Source: Pseudolabrys sp. (GTDB lineage: Bacteria > Pseudomonadota > Alphaproteobacteria > Rhizobiales > Xanthobacteraceae). Taken from it: DNA of 64,000 bases. Position 1 is the first letter of the stretch, and every line of letters starts with the position of its first letter. The position numbers were made by a program, and so were the translations under genes. Under the pieces are notes generated by a model. That model did no database searches. It was not told the origin of the DNA and saw only the letters and a program-made list of their open reading frames with translations. Shown here in pieces: positions 32,472 through 41,089 of this stretch. The stretch spans positions 1-64,000 of the forward strand of contig JAHCKG010000024.1 in assembly GCA_026125895.1 (NCBI GenBank), given 5' to 3'.

Positions 32472-33575
32472 ATGACTGCCAACCGCTCACCAGCCCTCAT
32501 CGAAGTCGATCGTCTGATGACGATCTGCAACGCCTGCCGCTATTGCGAAGGCTTGTGCGCTGTGTTTCCAGCGATGGAAATGCGCCGCACCTTTGCCGAC
32601 GCCGACATCAACTATCTCGCCAATCTCTGCCACCAATGCGGCGCCTGTTACAGCGACTGCCAGTATTCGCCGCCGCACGAATTCAACGTCAACGTCCCGG
32701 CGGCGATGGCGGTGGCGCGCAATGACAGCTATGCGCATTACGTCTGGCCCGGCTTCCTCGCCGGCGTGTTCGACCGCAACGGCCTGCTCGTGACGCTGCT
32801 GACTGCTTTGAGCCTTGCCGCTTTCATCGTCGGCTTCGTGCTGTGGGTCGATCCGGCGGCGTTGTTCGCGGCGCATAGTGGCGACTTCTACAGGATCATG
32901 CCGCACAACGCGATGGCCGGCATCTTCGGCGTCGTGGCGCTCTATGCGATCCTCGCCTTCGCCATCAGCCTGACGCGCTTCTGGCGCGACATCAACGGCG
33001 GCGCGCCGATCGGCCTGCGCGATTTCGGCCGCGCGCTGATCGACACCTTCCATCTAACTTATCTGCACGGTGGGGGCGGCGGCTGCACCAGCGAGGACAA
33101 GCGCCCGTCGCCGTCGCGCCGACTGTTCCATCACTTCACCTTCTATGGCTTCATGCTCTGCTTTGCGTCCACCTCAGTGGCGACGCTCTATCACTATGCG
33201 TTCGGCTGGAAGGCGCCCTATGCGCTGTTCAGCCTGCCGGTGATACTCGGCACGATCGGCGGCATCGGCCTTATCGTCGGCCCAGCGGGGCTCTATGCGC
33301 TGTCGCGGCGCCGCGATCCGGTGCTGACCGACGTCAACCGCCGCGACATGGCGACGGCGTTCATCGCCATGCTGTTTCTGGTGGCGCTGACCGGATTGCT
33401 GCTGCTGGCGTTGCGCGACACCCGCGCCATGGGCATCTTGCTCGCGATTCACCTCGGCACGGTGCTCGGCCTGTTCCTGAGCCTGCCTTACGGCAAGTTC
33501 GTGCACGGCCTCTATCGCTTCCTGGCGCTGGTCAAATACGCCGCCGAGCGCCGCAACGGCGCCTTCATCGACTGA
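32472..33575 (+). CDS. tcuB: TcuB-like Fe-S and membrane electron-transfer protein
   Basis: TcuB passes electrons from the flavin of TcuA to membrane quinone. This 367-residue protein has two ferredoxin-type cysteine groups near the N-terminus (CNACRYCEGLCAVFP and CHQCGACYSDCQYSPPHEF) and six or so membrane segments after residue 90. Histidines in the membrane part (HNAMAGIFG, HHFTFYGF, HYAFGW, HLGTVLG) may bind haem. The ATG at 32472 follows GGAG at 32461-32464, which is the very end of the repeat element, so the element abuts or supplies the ribosome site. Confidence 0.9.
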   Translation: MTANRSPALIEVDRLMTICNACRYCEGLCAVFPAMEMRRTFADADINYLANLCHQCGACYSDCQYSPPHEFNVNVPAAMAVARNDSYAHYVWPGFLAGVFDRNGLLVTLLTALSLAAFIVGFVLWVDPAALFAAHSGDFYRIMPHNAMAGIFGVVALYAILAFAISLTRFWRDINGGAPIGLRDFGRALIDTFHLTYLHGGGGGCTSEDKRPSPSRRLFHHFTFYGFMLCFASTSVATLYHYAFGWKAPYALFSLPVILGTIGGIGLIVGPAGLYALSRRRDPVLTDVNRRDMATAFIAMLFLVALTGLLLLALRDTRAMGILLAIHLGTVLGLFLSLPYGKFVHGLYRFLALVKYAAERRNGAFID

Positions 33576-33593
33576 CGGTGTAAAGCGGGCTTG

Positions 33594-34439
33594 CTACTTC
33601 GGCGCGTTGAGCACGTCGCTGGCGCCGAAGGCTTCCGACAACGACTTGGCGGAAGCGGCGAGATTCTTGGACCGGCTTTGCAGCCCCTGGATCGACAGCC
33701 GCCACACCGGACCGGAAATGCCGATGGCGCCCGTCACCTGGCCGCTGAAGTCGTAGACCGGCATCGCCGCGCAGCGCACTTCGCTGTTGAACTCGCCGTC
33801 GTCGAAACCGATGCCGGCGTGACGGATCTCCTCGATTTCGTGACGCAGGCGGGCCTTGTCGGTGATGGTGGTGGAGGTCAGCGCTTCGAGCGTCACGCGG
33901 TCGAGATAGTGCTCGAGCTGCTCCGGGCTGAGCGCGGCGAGGATGACCTTGCCGAGCGCGGTGCAGTAGGCGGGACGCACCACGCCGACCCGCTCGGTCA
34001 ACTGGAACGCGCCGGGCCCGGGCGTGCGCGCCAGCACCACGACCGCATCGCCGATGCGTGTGGCGAAATGCGCGCTCTCGCCGGTGTCGTGCGCCAGCTT
34101 CTCGAGCACGGGCGTTGCCATGCTCACCATTTCCATTTCGTCGAGCGCGCTCGCGGCCAGCGCGAACAGCGGCCGGCCGATGCGGTAGCGCTTGCTGTCC
34201 TGAATCTGGCGGATGTAGCCGAGCGACACCATGGTCCTGACCAGGTGGAACGTCGTCGAGTTGTGCAGGCCGACACGCTTGCTCAGCTCGGCAAGGCCGA
34301 TGCCTTCGCGGTTGCGCGCGACCTCCTCGAGGATCGAGAAGGCGCGGGCGATGGACTGGACGCCGCCTTGGGTGCGCTCGGCGCCTTCGGCGGCGGCGGC
34401 GGCGTCGGTGGCGGCCGGTTTTTTCGCAGGACGTCTCAA
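33594..34439 (-). CDS. IclR family transcriptional regulator
   Basis: The 281-residue protein has an Ala/Lys-rich tail, an IclR winged helix-turn-helix (SIARAFSILEEVARNREGIGLAELSKRVGLHNSTTFHLVRTMVSLGYIRQ) and the IclR effector domain with YCTALGKVILAALSPEQLEHYL and GIGFDDGEFNSEVRCAAMPVYDFSGQVTGAIGISGP. The start is a TTG at 34439 that overlaps the stop of the preceding gene as TTGA, so translation is coupled to the binding-protein gene. It ends 18 bases from the tcuB stop on the other strand. Targets may include its own genes or the 29097 operon. Confidence 0.93.
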   Translation of the reverse strand: MRRPAKKPAATDAAAAAEGAERTQGGVQSIARAFSILEEVARNREGIGLAELSKRVGLHNSTTFHLVRTMVSLGYIRQIQDSKRYRIGRPLFALAASALDEMEMVSMATPVLEKLAHDTGESAHFATRIGDAVVVLARTPGPGAFQLTERVGVVRPAYCTALGKVILAALSPEQLEHYLDRVTLEALTSTTITDKARLRHEIEEIRHAGIGFDDGEFNSEVRCAAMPVYDFSGQVTGAIGISGPVWRLSIQGLQSRSKNLAASAKSLSEAFGASDVLNAPK

Positions 34440-35344
34440 ACGCGAACCTCCCGCATGACGTCGCCCCAGACCGGCAGCGGCCGCGCCTCGTAAGGCTTGT
34501 TCCAGGCGGCGCAGTTGCTGGCGTCGATGATCTGCACAGGCAGGACAATCTCGGCCGGCACGCGCTCGCCCTTGAGATGGCGCATGGCGGCCTCGACGGC
34601 GATGGCGCTCATCGACATCGGATCGAAATTCGCCGTCGCCAGCATGCGTCCGGCGGCGATTTCGACGATGGCGTCGGGGATGGCGTTGATGCCGACCATC
34701 GGCGGCAGTTCGGCAACGCCGCGTTCGGTCATGGCGTCGATGACGCCGAGCGCCATGTGATCGTTGGCGCTGAGCACCGCGTCGATGCCGTCGAGCTGGT
34801 CGTCGGCGAACAGCCAGACCTTTCGCGCCACGTCGCGCATGTATTCGCCGTGCAGCGACGCCCGCACCGTGATGCCCGGCGTCGCCGTCAGCACCTCGCG
34901 GAAACCGATCAGCCGGTCGCGGCTGGTGGGGGAGGCGGCGGCGCCCTCGACGATGACGATGTCGCCGCGGCCGCCGAGCCTGTCGAACAGATACTTCGCG
35001 ATGTCGCGGCCCAGCGCGCGGTCGTCCGAGCCGATGAAGGAGACGCGCTGGCCCGCCGTGGTCTTCGACACGATGTTGAACAACGGAATGCCGGCGGCAT
35101 CGAATTGCAGGATGGCATCGTTCACCGCGGTGTCGTGCACCGGCACGAACACCACGGCGTCCGGCTTCTCCTTGATGGCCCGGCCGATCAGCGCGATCTG
35201 CTCATCGACGTTGTCCGGTTTCTGCGGCACGTAATGCGTCACCGTGGCGCCGAGACGGGCCGCGGTGCGCTCGGCGCCGATGCGCGCCGACTGGTAGCCG
35301 GGATTGACGAGGTTCTTGGTGAAGACGGCAATGCGCGGCGACAT
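34436..35344 (-). CDS. Periplasmic-binding-protein-fold protein lacking a signal peptide
   Basis: The 302-residue protein has the sugar-binding type 1 fold (Peripla_BP_4-like): RIAVFTKNLVNPGYQSARIGAERTAARLGATVTHY is the first beta-alpha unit, then AIKEKPDAVVFVPVHDTAVNDAI, the hinge region GSDDRALGRDIAKYLFDRLGGRGDIVIVEG and DAVLSANDHMALGVIDAM. It starts directly at the first strand, so no signal peptide is present and no transporter subunits are adjacent. A cytoplasmic sensor role with the coupled IclR regulator is one reading; the other is an export signal lost or a wrong start. Confidence 0.85.
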   Translation of the reverse strand: MSPRIAVFTKNLVNPGYQSARIGAERTAARLGATVTHYVPQKPDNVDEQIALIGRAIKEKPDAVVFVPVHDTAVNDAILQFDAAGIPLFNIVSKTTAGQRVSFIGSDDRALGRDIAKYLFDRLGGRGDIVIVEGAAASPTSRDRLIGFREVLTATPGITVRASLHGEYMRDVARKVWLFADDQLDGIDAVLSANDHMALGVIDAMTERGVAELPPMVGINAIPDAIVEIAAGRMLATANFDPMSMSAIAVEAAMRHLKGERVPAEIVLPVQIIDASNCAAWNKPYEARPLPVWGDVMREVRV

Positions 35345-35354
35345 GCTTTGGCGC

Positions 35355-36584
35355 TCAAGCCCCGTTGAACTGCAGGATGTTCAGCCCGGCATTCGGATCG
35401 GTCACGTACATGAGCCCGTTCTTGTCGACGAAGCAATCGGCCGACTGTACGACCTGCGGCCGGTTCGGCCGCGGGTCCATCATCTTCACCGGATTGGGCG
35501 GCACGTAGAAACCGACTTCTTTCGGCTGGAACTGGTTGGCGATGTCGAAGACGCGTACGCCGGCATTATAGAACGTCGCGAAGATCAGTTCCGAGCTCTG
35601 GAACGAGCCGGGCCGGTTCTCGTGCATGTTGTGCGCGCCGAAGAAGCCGCCCTTGGCGCAATAGTCGTCTTCCGCCGGCATCGGCATGGTGGCGATGCTG
35701 ACCGGATTATGCGGCGCGCGGATATCGTAGACCCAGATATGACGCAGACCGTCGGCGCAGTTGTTGGTGGAGGGTTCGTCGGCGACGACCAGCAAATTGC
35801 GATCCGGCAGCGGCAAAGGCGAGTGTGTGCCGCCGCCGAACGGCGGATCGGTGTTGCGGTGCGCGATGATGCGCGGCTTCGTCCGGTCGGCGAGGTCGAT
35901 CACGGTGAGGCCGCCATCGCGCCAGGCGCCGAAGGCGAGATCGCCGGCGACCAGGGCGTGATGCAGCGCGTAGCGCCGGTTCGTTGGCCAGCTCGGGCTT
36001 TCGCCGCCGCCGCGCCACATGCCGGGGATCCAGCAACGGCCGACGACGTGCGGCTTCGTCGGGTCGGCCATGTCGATCACCGCGAGGATGTGATCGGTGA
36101 AGTCGTGGAAGTGGATCGAGGCATAGGCGTAGCGGCCGCCGACATACCAGAGCCGGTGCGGGCCGACGCCTTCGACCGGCATGAAGCCGATCTCTTTCGG
36201 CTTCTCGGGCCTGGAGATGTCGTAAACGCGGATGCCGGGCGTGAAGGTGTGGCCCATGGCCTTCATCTGCTCGGCCCAGGAGCCGCCGAAATAGGCCTTG
36301 TCCGTCTGGAATTGTTGCATGTGCCAGACGCTCGGCGCGTTCACGGCGAGCAAAAGGTCGTCATGGGTCTGCAAATGCAGCGCGCGCGTGCCCGGCGGGC
36401 AGGCGATGAAGTCGACCACCTTCGGGTTCTTGGCATCGCGCACGTCGAGCGTGGTGATGCCGTTGGAGAAACCGTGGCCGACATAGGCGAAGCCGCGGTG
36501 CACCATGATCTGCACGCCATCGGCATGGCCGTTCATGTCGGTGTGGCTGACGAAGGAAATATTGCGGGAGAGCTGAGCGGGCAT
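35355..36584 (-). CDS. LVIVD-repeat beta-propeller protein
   Basis: The 409-residue protein consists of repeats of the LVIVD type, seen as GITTLDVRDAKNPKVVDFIA, IRVYDISRPEKPKEIGFM, LAVIDMADPTKPHVVGR, LTVIDLADRTKPRIIAH, IWVYDIRAPHNPVSIATM and VRVFDIANQFQPKEVGFY, which would build a beta-propeller. I chose the ATG at 36584 (MPAQLSRNISFV); no signal peptide is evident after it. Proteins with these repeats have no agreed enzymatic role. It leads the minus-strand run with the binding-fold protein (gap of ten bases) and IclR. Confidence 0.85.
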   Translation of the reverse strand: MPAQLSRNISFVSHTDMNGHADGVQIMVHRGFAYVGHGFSNGITTLDVRDAKNPKVVDFIACPPGTRALHLQTHDDLLLAVNAPSVWHMQQFQTDKAYFGGSWAEQMKAMGHTFTPGIRVYDISRPEKPKEIGFMPVEGVGPHRLWYVGGRYAYASIHFHDFTDHILAVIDMADPTKPHVVGRCWIPGMWRGGGESPSWPTNRRYALHHALVAGDLAFGAWRDGGLTVIDLADRTKPRIIAHRNTDPPFGGGTHSPLPLPDRNLLVVADEPSTNNCADGLRHIWVYDIRAPHNPVSIATMPMPAEDDYCAKGGFFGAHNMHENRPGSFQSSELIFATFYNAGVRVFDIANQFQPKEVGFYVPPNPVKMMDPRPNRPQVVQSADCFVDKNGLMYVTDPNAGLNILQFNGA

Positions 36585-36924
36585 GCGCGGTTTTCCGGCG
36601 GCCGGGACAGGCGGGCCGGGCCAGAGCCTACCACCGGGTATTTGGGGATAGCAAACGACCACTCACAATGTCGGATAATCATTGACACCAGTCGCGGGGC
36701 TCGCAACTCTAGCCGACAAGGGACGGCGCGGCATGGGAGTCACGGCACAAGTGACGGCACGCATGACGGGGGAAACGGCAGGCGCGGGTCGAGCCGCCGC
36801 GCGGGCGATGCCGCTCGCGCGGGTGCGTGCCCGCGCGCGCGAGGTCGCCTCCCGCGCGCTGGCCGTCCGTCCGGGACCTGCTACCCTGCCGGCCGACGTC
36901 CCCAACCGGCCCGGCCGCTTCCCC
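36585..36924. other. Spacer between LVIVD gene and LysR gene
   Basis: This 340-base divergent spacer shows no gene I can support. The right part is extremely GC-rich and encodes only Arg/Ala runs in the LysR frame. TGTC, 11 bases, GACA (36669-36687) resembles a LysR T-N11-A site and lies in the more AT-rich part. Confidence 0.35.
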
Positions 36925-37875
36925 ATGCTGACGCTCCGCCAGATCGAAGTCATCCGCGCCATCATGGTGACCGGCACGGTGGGCGGCGCCGCGCGGCTGC
37001 TCAATGTGTCGTCGCCCGGCATCAGCCGCGTCATGAAGCACGCCGAGACCTCGGTCGGCGTCAAACTGTTCGACCGCAAGGGCGGCCGCTACGCGCCGAC
37101 CCAGGAGGCGCATGCGATCTTCGATCAGATCAACGGCGTCTACGACAAGATCGAGGATCTGCAGTTCGTCATTGCGCGGCTCAAGCGCGGCGCCGACAGC
37201 GAACTCAAGGTCGCCTCGGTGCCGAGCATCGCCAACGTCATGGTGCCGCGCGCGCTCGCCAATGTGCGCCAGGCCTTTCCCAATTTGCTGATCGACTGCG
37301 ACATCCTCAAGATCGAGGACGCCGTCGATTACCTGTTGCTGGGCAAGGGCGAACTCGTCGCCATGAGCTCGAAGATCGAGCATCCGATGCTGACCTGCGC
37401 GCCGCTGGCCCGTGGCCGGCTCAAATGCATCGTGCCGGCGGATCATCCGCTGGCGCGGCGCACGCAGGTCGGCGCCGCCGAGATCGCGCAGTATCCGCTG
37501 ATCGGCGTCGATCCGAACGACCCTTACGGCCGCATCATCGCCGATGTCTTCACCCGTCACGCGCTGGATTACGAAGTGACCATCCGCGCCCGCTTCGGCT
37601 CCACGGTGTGTGCGCTGGTCACGCAGGGCCTCGGCGTCGCCATCGTCGACGAGTTCACGCTCGCAGCCAACAACTGGCCGCAGGTGCGGGCGCTCGATAT
37701 CGCCGAGCCGACTGTGTTCGAGACCTATGTGGCGCACCGCAAGGACGCGGTGCTGTCGCGCTATGCCGCGTCGTTCGTCGCCGCGTTGCGTGCGCACATG
37801 GAGAGCCTCGGTGCGCCTGCGGCGCCGCCGCGCCGCAACAAGGTTGCCGCCGTCCGGGAGGTGGCGCGCAAATAA
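36925..37875 (+). CDS. LysR family transcriptional regulator
   Basis: The 316-residue protein starts with a LysR helix-turn-helix (MLTLRQIEVIRAIMVTGTVGGAARLLNVSSPGISRVMKHAETSVGVKLFDRKGGRYAPT) and continues with the two-lobed effector-binding domain (ELKVASVPSIANVMVPRALANVRQAFPNL, RGRLKCIVPADHPLARR). I chose the ATG at 36925 by alignment to the usual LysR N-terminus; upstream sequence in frame looks non-coding. It precedes a branched-chain-type transporter by 154 bases and may control it or the divergent LVIVD gene. Confidence 0.92.
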   Translation: MLTLRQIEVIRAIMVTGTVGGAARLLNVSSPGISRVMKHAETSVGVKLFDRKGGRYAPTQEAHAIFDQINGVYDKIEDLQFVIARLKRGADSELKVASVPSIANVMVPRALANVRQAFPNLLIDCDILKIEDAVDYLLLGKGELVAMSSKIEHPMLTCAPLARGRLKCIVPADHPLARRTQVGAAEIAQYPLIGVDPNDPYGRIIADVFTRHALDYEVTIRARFGSTVCALVTQGLGVAIVDEFTLAANNWPQVRALDIAEPTVFETYVAHRKDAVLSRYAASFVAALRAHMESLGAPAAPPRRNKVAAVREVARK

Positions 37876-38029
37876 CACGATGTTAAGTTTTGAGTACGTT
37901 TTGGTTATTGACCTGACGCGGTCCGCGCCGCCAAGGTCGAGCAACCAGGGAAGGGTCCGCGCCACGGACCAAGCCGACCAAAACGCCGGACCATAACCGG
38001 CGCCGCTTCAACACTCAGGGGAGATGCTC

Positions 38030-39178
38030 ATGCTTCGTCTTGGATTCCTTGCCTCGGTCGTCGCCGCCGGTCTCGGCCTTGCCGGCGCCGCGCACGCGCA
38101 GCAGAAAACCGTCTACATGCCGGCGATTCTCGAATTGTCCGGCCCCGGCGCCGTCTCCGGCACCAACTTCCGCGATGGCATGTTGATGGCCATCGACGAG
38201 ATCAACAAGGCCGGCGGCATTCTCGGCCACAAGATCGAGACGCCGGTGCTCGACACGCAGAGCGATGCCGGCACCTCGCGCGCCCAGCTCCAGAAGGTGC
38301 TCGACAACAATCCCTATGTCGTGTTCGGCCCGGTGTTCTCCGGTTCGGTGCTGGTGACGCAGCTGATGACGATGAAGGCCGAGATCCCGGAAATCGTCGG
38401 CGGCGAGGCGGCGGCGATCACGCAGAAGAACAACACGTACGTCTTCCGCACCTCCTTCGGCCAGCAATTCTCGATGCCGAAGATCGCCAACTACATCCAC
38501 GACAGCGTCAAGGCCAAGAGCGTGGCGGTGGTCTGGGTCAACAACGACTTCGGCAAGGGCGGCCGCGACAATTTCTCCAAGGAGATGAAGGACCGCGGCA
38601 TTACCGTATCCGCCGACATCTCGACCGAGGTCGGCCAGGCGGACTTCTCCGCCGACGTCGTCAAACTCAAGGGCGCCAATGCCGACGCCGTGTTCGTCTA
38701 TCTCAATGAGGAAGAAAGCGCGCGCTTCCTCAAGGAAGCCAAGAAGCAGGGCATCAAGGCGCCGTTGATCGGCGAGACCACGCTGCTCGGCCAGAAGGTG
38801 ATCGACCTCGCCGGCGGCGCCGCCGAAGGCGTACAGGGCCATGTCGGTCTCACCGTCGATGCGCCGATCAAGGCGGTGCAGGATTTCGCCGCCAAGTTCA
38901 AGCAGCGCTTCAACTATGTCTGCGACCACAACGGCATCAAGGGCTACACCGGCGTTTACTTCGTCAAATACGTGACCGAGAAGATCGGCAAGTTCGACAG
39001 CAAGGCCTTTGCCGAGAAGGCGCACGGCATCACCATCTCGCCGAAGGACGAACCCGGCATCCTGATGGAAGCCATGTGGGACAAGAACGGCGACATCGAC
39101 CGCGAGAGCTTCCTCGGCGAAGTAGTCGACGGCAAGCAGAAGATCGTCAAGACCTTGCCGATGCTGAGCAAGAAGTAA
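38030..39178 (+). CDS. Branched-chain amino acid-type ABC transporter binding protein
   Basis: The protein is about 382 residues with a Sec signal (MLRLGFLASVVAAGLGLAGAAHAQQ) and the type 1 binding fold of LivK-like proteins: GPGAVSGTNFRDGMLMAIDEINKAGGILG, VVFGPVFSGSVLVTQLM, VAVVWVNNDFGKGGRDNFSKEM. It acts in the periplasm. The ATG at 38030 is preferred over 38024 because the AGGGGAG site ends at 38023. It leads a five-gene transporter run. Such systems also carry aromatic acids, urea or amides, so the substrate is open. Confidence 0.92.
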   Translation: MLRLGFLASVVAAGLGLAGAAHAQQKTVYMPAILELSGPGAVSGTNFRDGMLMAIDEINKAGGILGHKIETPVLDTQSDAGTSRAQLQKVLDNNPYVVFGPVFSGSVLVTQLMTMKAEIPEIVGGEAAAITQKNNTYVFRTSFGQQFSMPKIANYIHDSVKAKSVAVVWVNNDFGKGGRDNFSKEMKDRGITVSADISTEVGQADFSADVVKLKGANADAVFVYLNEEESARFLKEAKKQGIKAPLIGETTLLGQKVIDLAGGAAEGVQGHVGLTVDAPIKAVQDFAAKFKQRFNYVCDHNGIKGYTGVYFVKYVTEKIGKFDSKAFAEKAHGITISPKDEPGILMEAMWDKNGDIDRESFLGEVVDGKQKIVKTLPMLSKK

Positions 39179-39201
39179 CCCGCGCCTCTCACCGCAACGC
39201 A

Positions 39202-39225
39202 CCGCCCGGCGTCACCGCCGGGCGG
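39202..39225. other. Strong hairpin between binding protein and permease genes
   Basis: CCGCCCGGCG (39202-39211) pairs perfectly with CGCCGGGCGG (39216-39225) around the loop TCAC, and a smaller GCCTG/CAGGC pair follows. There is no T-run. It is placed like the hairpin at 7633 and probably sets the ratio of binding protein to membrane proteins. Confidence 0.65.
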
Positions 39226-39245
39226 GCCTGACAGGCGCAAGGCTC

Positions 39246-40121
39246 ATGTCCTCGTTCATCCAGCTGCTGGTGTCCGGTCTCGCGACCGGAGCCATCTATG
39301 CGCTGATCGCGATCGGCTTCACGCTGCTGTGGCAGACGTCGCAGACGATCAACTTCGCGCAGGGCGAATTCGTCATGCTGCCGGCGTTCTTCGTCCTGGC
39401 GGCGATGAACATGGGCGCGCCGTACTGGCTGGCGGCGCTGATCGGCATCGCGCTCGCAGTTCTCATCCTCGGCGTGCTGTTCAAGGCCATCATCGTCGAT
39501 CCGATGATCAAGCACGGCGTGTTGCCGCTGGTCATTACCACGATCGCGCTGTCGCTGTTCCTCAAGGAGAGCGTCAAGGATTTCTACTCGTCGCAGGCAC
39601 AGCCGTTCCCGGCTTTGGTGGCGCCGCGCGACCTGCATTTCTTCGGCGCCGTGGTGTCGCTGCAAAGCGTCGTCGTGCTTGCCGTCGCCGTCGTGACCGT
39701 GATCGCGCTGCATCTGCTGCTCAACAAGACGCGGCTGGGGCGCTGCATGCAGGCCACCGCGCAGAACCCGACGGTCGCGCGCATTCTGGGCATCCCGGTC
39801 GGCCGCATGGTGCTCTACACCTTCCTCATCAACGGCGCGCTGGTCGCCATCGCATCGCTCCTGATCTCGCCGATCTATCTCGCCAAATTCACCAACGGCG
39901 AGGCGCTCGGCATGGCGGCCTTCATCGCCGCCATCATCGGCGGCTTCAACCAGGTGCGCGGCGCCATTCTCGGCGGCATCATTCTCGGCGTGCTCGACAA
40001 CCTGTCGGCGGCCTATCTGTCGTCGGCGTATCGCGGCGCCTTTCCGCTGGTGATCCTGATTGCGGTCATCCTGTTCCGGCCGCAGGGCCTGCTCGGCCGC
40101 GCCGAGGAGCGCGCGGTATGA
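39246..40121 (+). CDS. ABC transporter permease, LivH-like
   Basis: The 291-residue permease carries LivH features: LVSGLATGAIYALIAIGFTLLWQTSQTINFAQGEFVMLPAFFVL at the N-terminus and RGAILGGIILGVLDNLSAAYLSS near the end. It shows eight or so membrane helices. It pairs with the LivM-like permease whose ATG overlaps its stop by four bases. Confidence 0.95.
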   Translation: MSSFIQLLVSGLATGAIYALIAIGFTLLWQTSQTINFAQGEFVMLPAFFVLAAMNMGAPYWLAALIGIALAVLILGVLFKAIIVDPMIKHGVLPLVITTIALSLFLKESVKDFYSSQAQPFPALVAPRDLHFFGAVVSLQSVVVLAVAVVTVIALHLLLNKTRLGRCMQATAQNPTVARILGIPVGRMVLYTFLINGALVAIASLLISPIYLAKFTNGEALGMAAFIAAIIGGFNQVRGAILGGIILGVLDNLSAAYLSSAYRGAFPLVILIAVILFRPQGLLGRAEERAV

Positions 40122-41089
40122 ACCGGCTCGCGCTTCTCACGGTGGCTATCGCCGGCGCGGCGGCGCTGGTGCTGCCGTTCCTGCTCAAGCCGTTCGGCGT
40201 CTATCTCATCTCGATGTGGGTGGTGCTGACCATCGCCGCCATCGGGCTCAACCTGACGCTCGGCTATGCCGGCCAGATCTCGATGGCGCAGGGCGCCTTT
40301 GTCGGCATCGGCGCCTATACGGTGGCGCTGCTCACCGCCGCCGGCTGGCCGTTCTTTCCCGCCTTCATCCTCGCCGGCGTGCTGTGCTTCATCATCGGCT
40401 GGCTGCTCGGCTATCCGGCCTTGCGCGTGCAGCATCATTATCTCGCCTTCGTGACGCTCGCCTTCAACACACTGGTCTTCCTCGTGCTGCGCAACGAGGA
40501 ATGGCTGACGCGGGGAACCTACGGCATCGCCGGCACCGACCGGCCGAGCCTGTTCGGCTTTTCGACCGACAATGCACGGGCTTTCTATTTCTTCTGCCTG
40601 TTCATGCTGGTGCTGCTGTCGGCGGCGACGTGGTGGATGCTGCGCTCGCCCTGGGGCCGCGCCTTCGTCGCGCTGCGCGAGAACCCGATCCGCGCGCTGT
40701 CGCTCGGCCTCGATACGCGGCGCTACACACTGATGGCCTTCGCCATCGGCTCGACGCTCGGTGGTCTGGCGGGCGGGCTCTACGCGCCGCTGGTGCAGTT
40801 CATCGAGCCGAACTCGTTCTCGCTCAACATGTCGTTCAATCTGCTGCTGATGGTCATCGTCGGCGGCAGCGGCCGCTTCTTCGGGCCCTTTGTCGGCGCG
40901 CTGATCGCCGTGCTGCTGCCGGAATGGATGCGCGTCGCCGAAGGTTACTACCTCATCGTCTACGCCATGCTGGTAATGGTGCTGATGGTGTTCTGCCCGT
41001 CCGGCGTCATCGGTCTGTTCGAGAAGGCGTTCAGGCCGAAGAAGCCGCCGGCTCCCGCCGCGCCGCTCAGGGCGGAGGCCTCGCCGTGA
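40118..41089 (+). CDS. ABC transporter permease, LivM-like
   Basis: The 323-residue permease has the LivM features LNLTLGYAGQISMAQGAFVGIGAY and NPIRALSLGLDTRRYTLMAFAIGSTLGGLAGGLYA, the latter being the loop that contacts the ATPases. The ATG at 40118 overlaps the LivH-like stop (ATGA). The C-terminal tail is Pro/Ala-rich, and the stop overlaps the next start as GTGA. Confidence 0.95.
   Translation: MNRLALLTVAIAGAAALVLPFLLKPFGVYLISMWVVLTIAAIGLNLTLGYAGQISMAQGAFVGIGAYTVALLTAAGWPFFPAFILAGVLCFIIGWLLGYPALRVQHHYLAFVTLAFNTLVFLVLRNEEWLTRGTYGIAGTDRPSLFGFSTDNARAFYFFCLFMLVLLSAATWWMLRSPWGRAFVALRENPIRALSLGLDTRRYTLMAFAIGSTLGGLAGGLYAPLVQFIEPNSFSLNMSFNLLLMVIVGGSGRFFGPFVGALIAVLLPEWMRVAEGYYLIVYAMLVMVLMVFCPSGVIGLFEKAFRPKKPPAPAAPLRAEASP

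Noticed and set aside
36585-36662. N-terminal extension of the LVIVD protein
   Set aside because: The added 26 residues do not form a signal peptide and have no ribosome site; the ATG at 36584 fits better.
36682-36924. N-terminal extension of the LysR regulator by 81 residues
   Set aside because: The extension is made of Arg/Ala runs from very GC-rich DNA and the normal LysR N-terminus starts at 36925.
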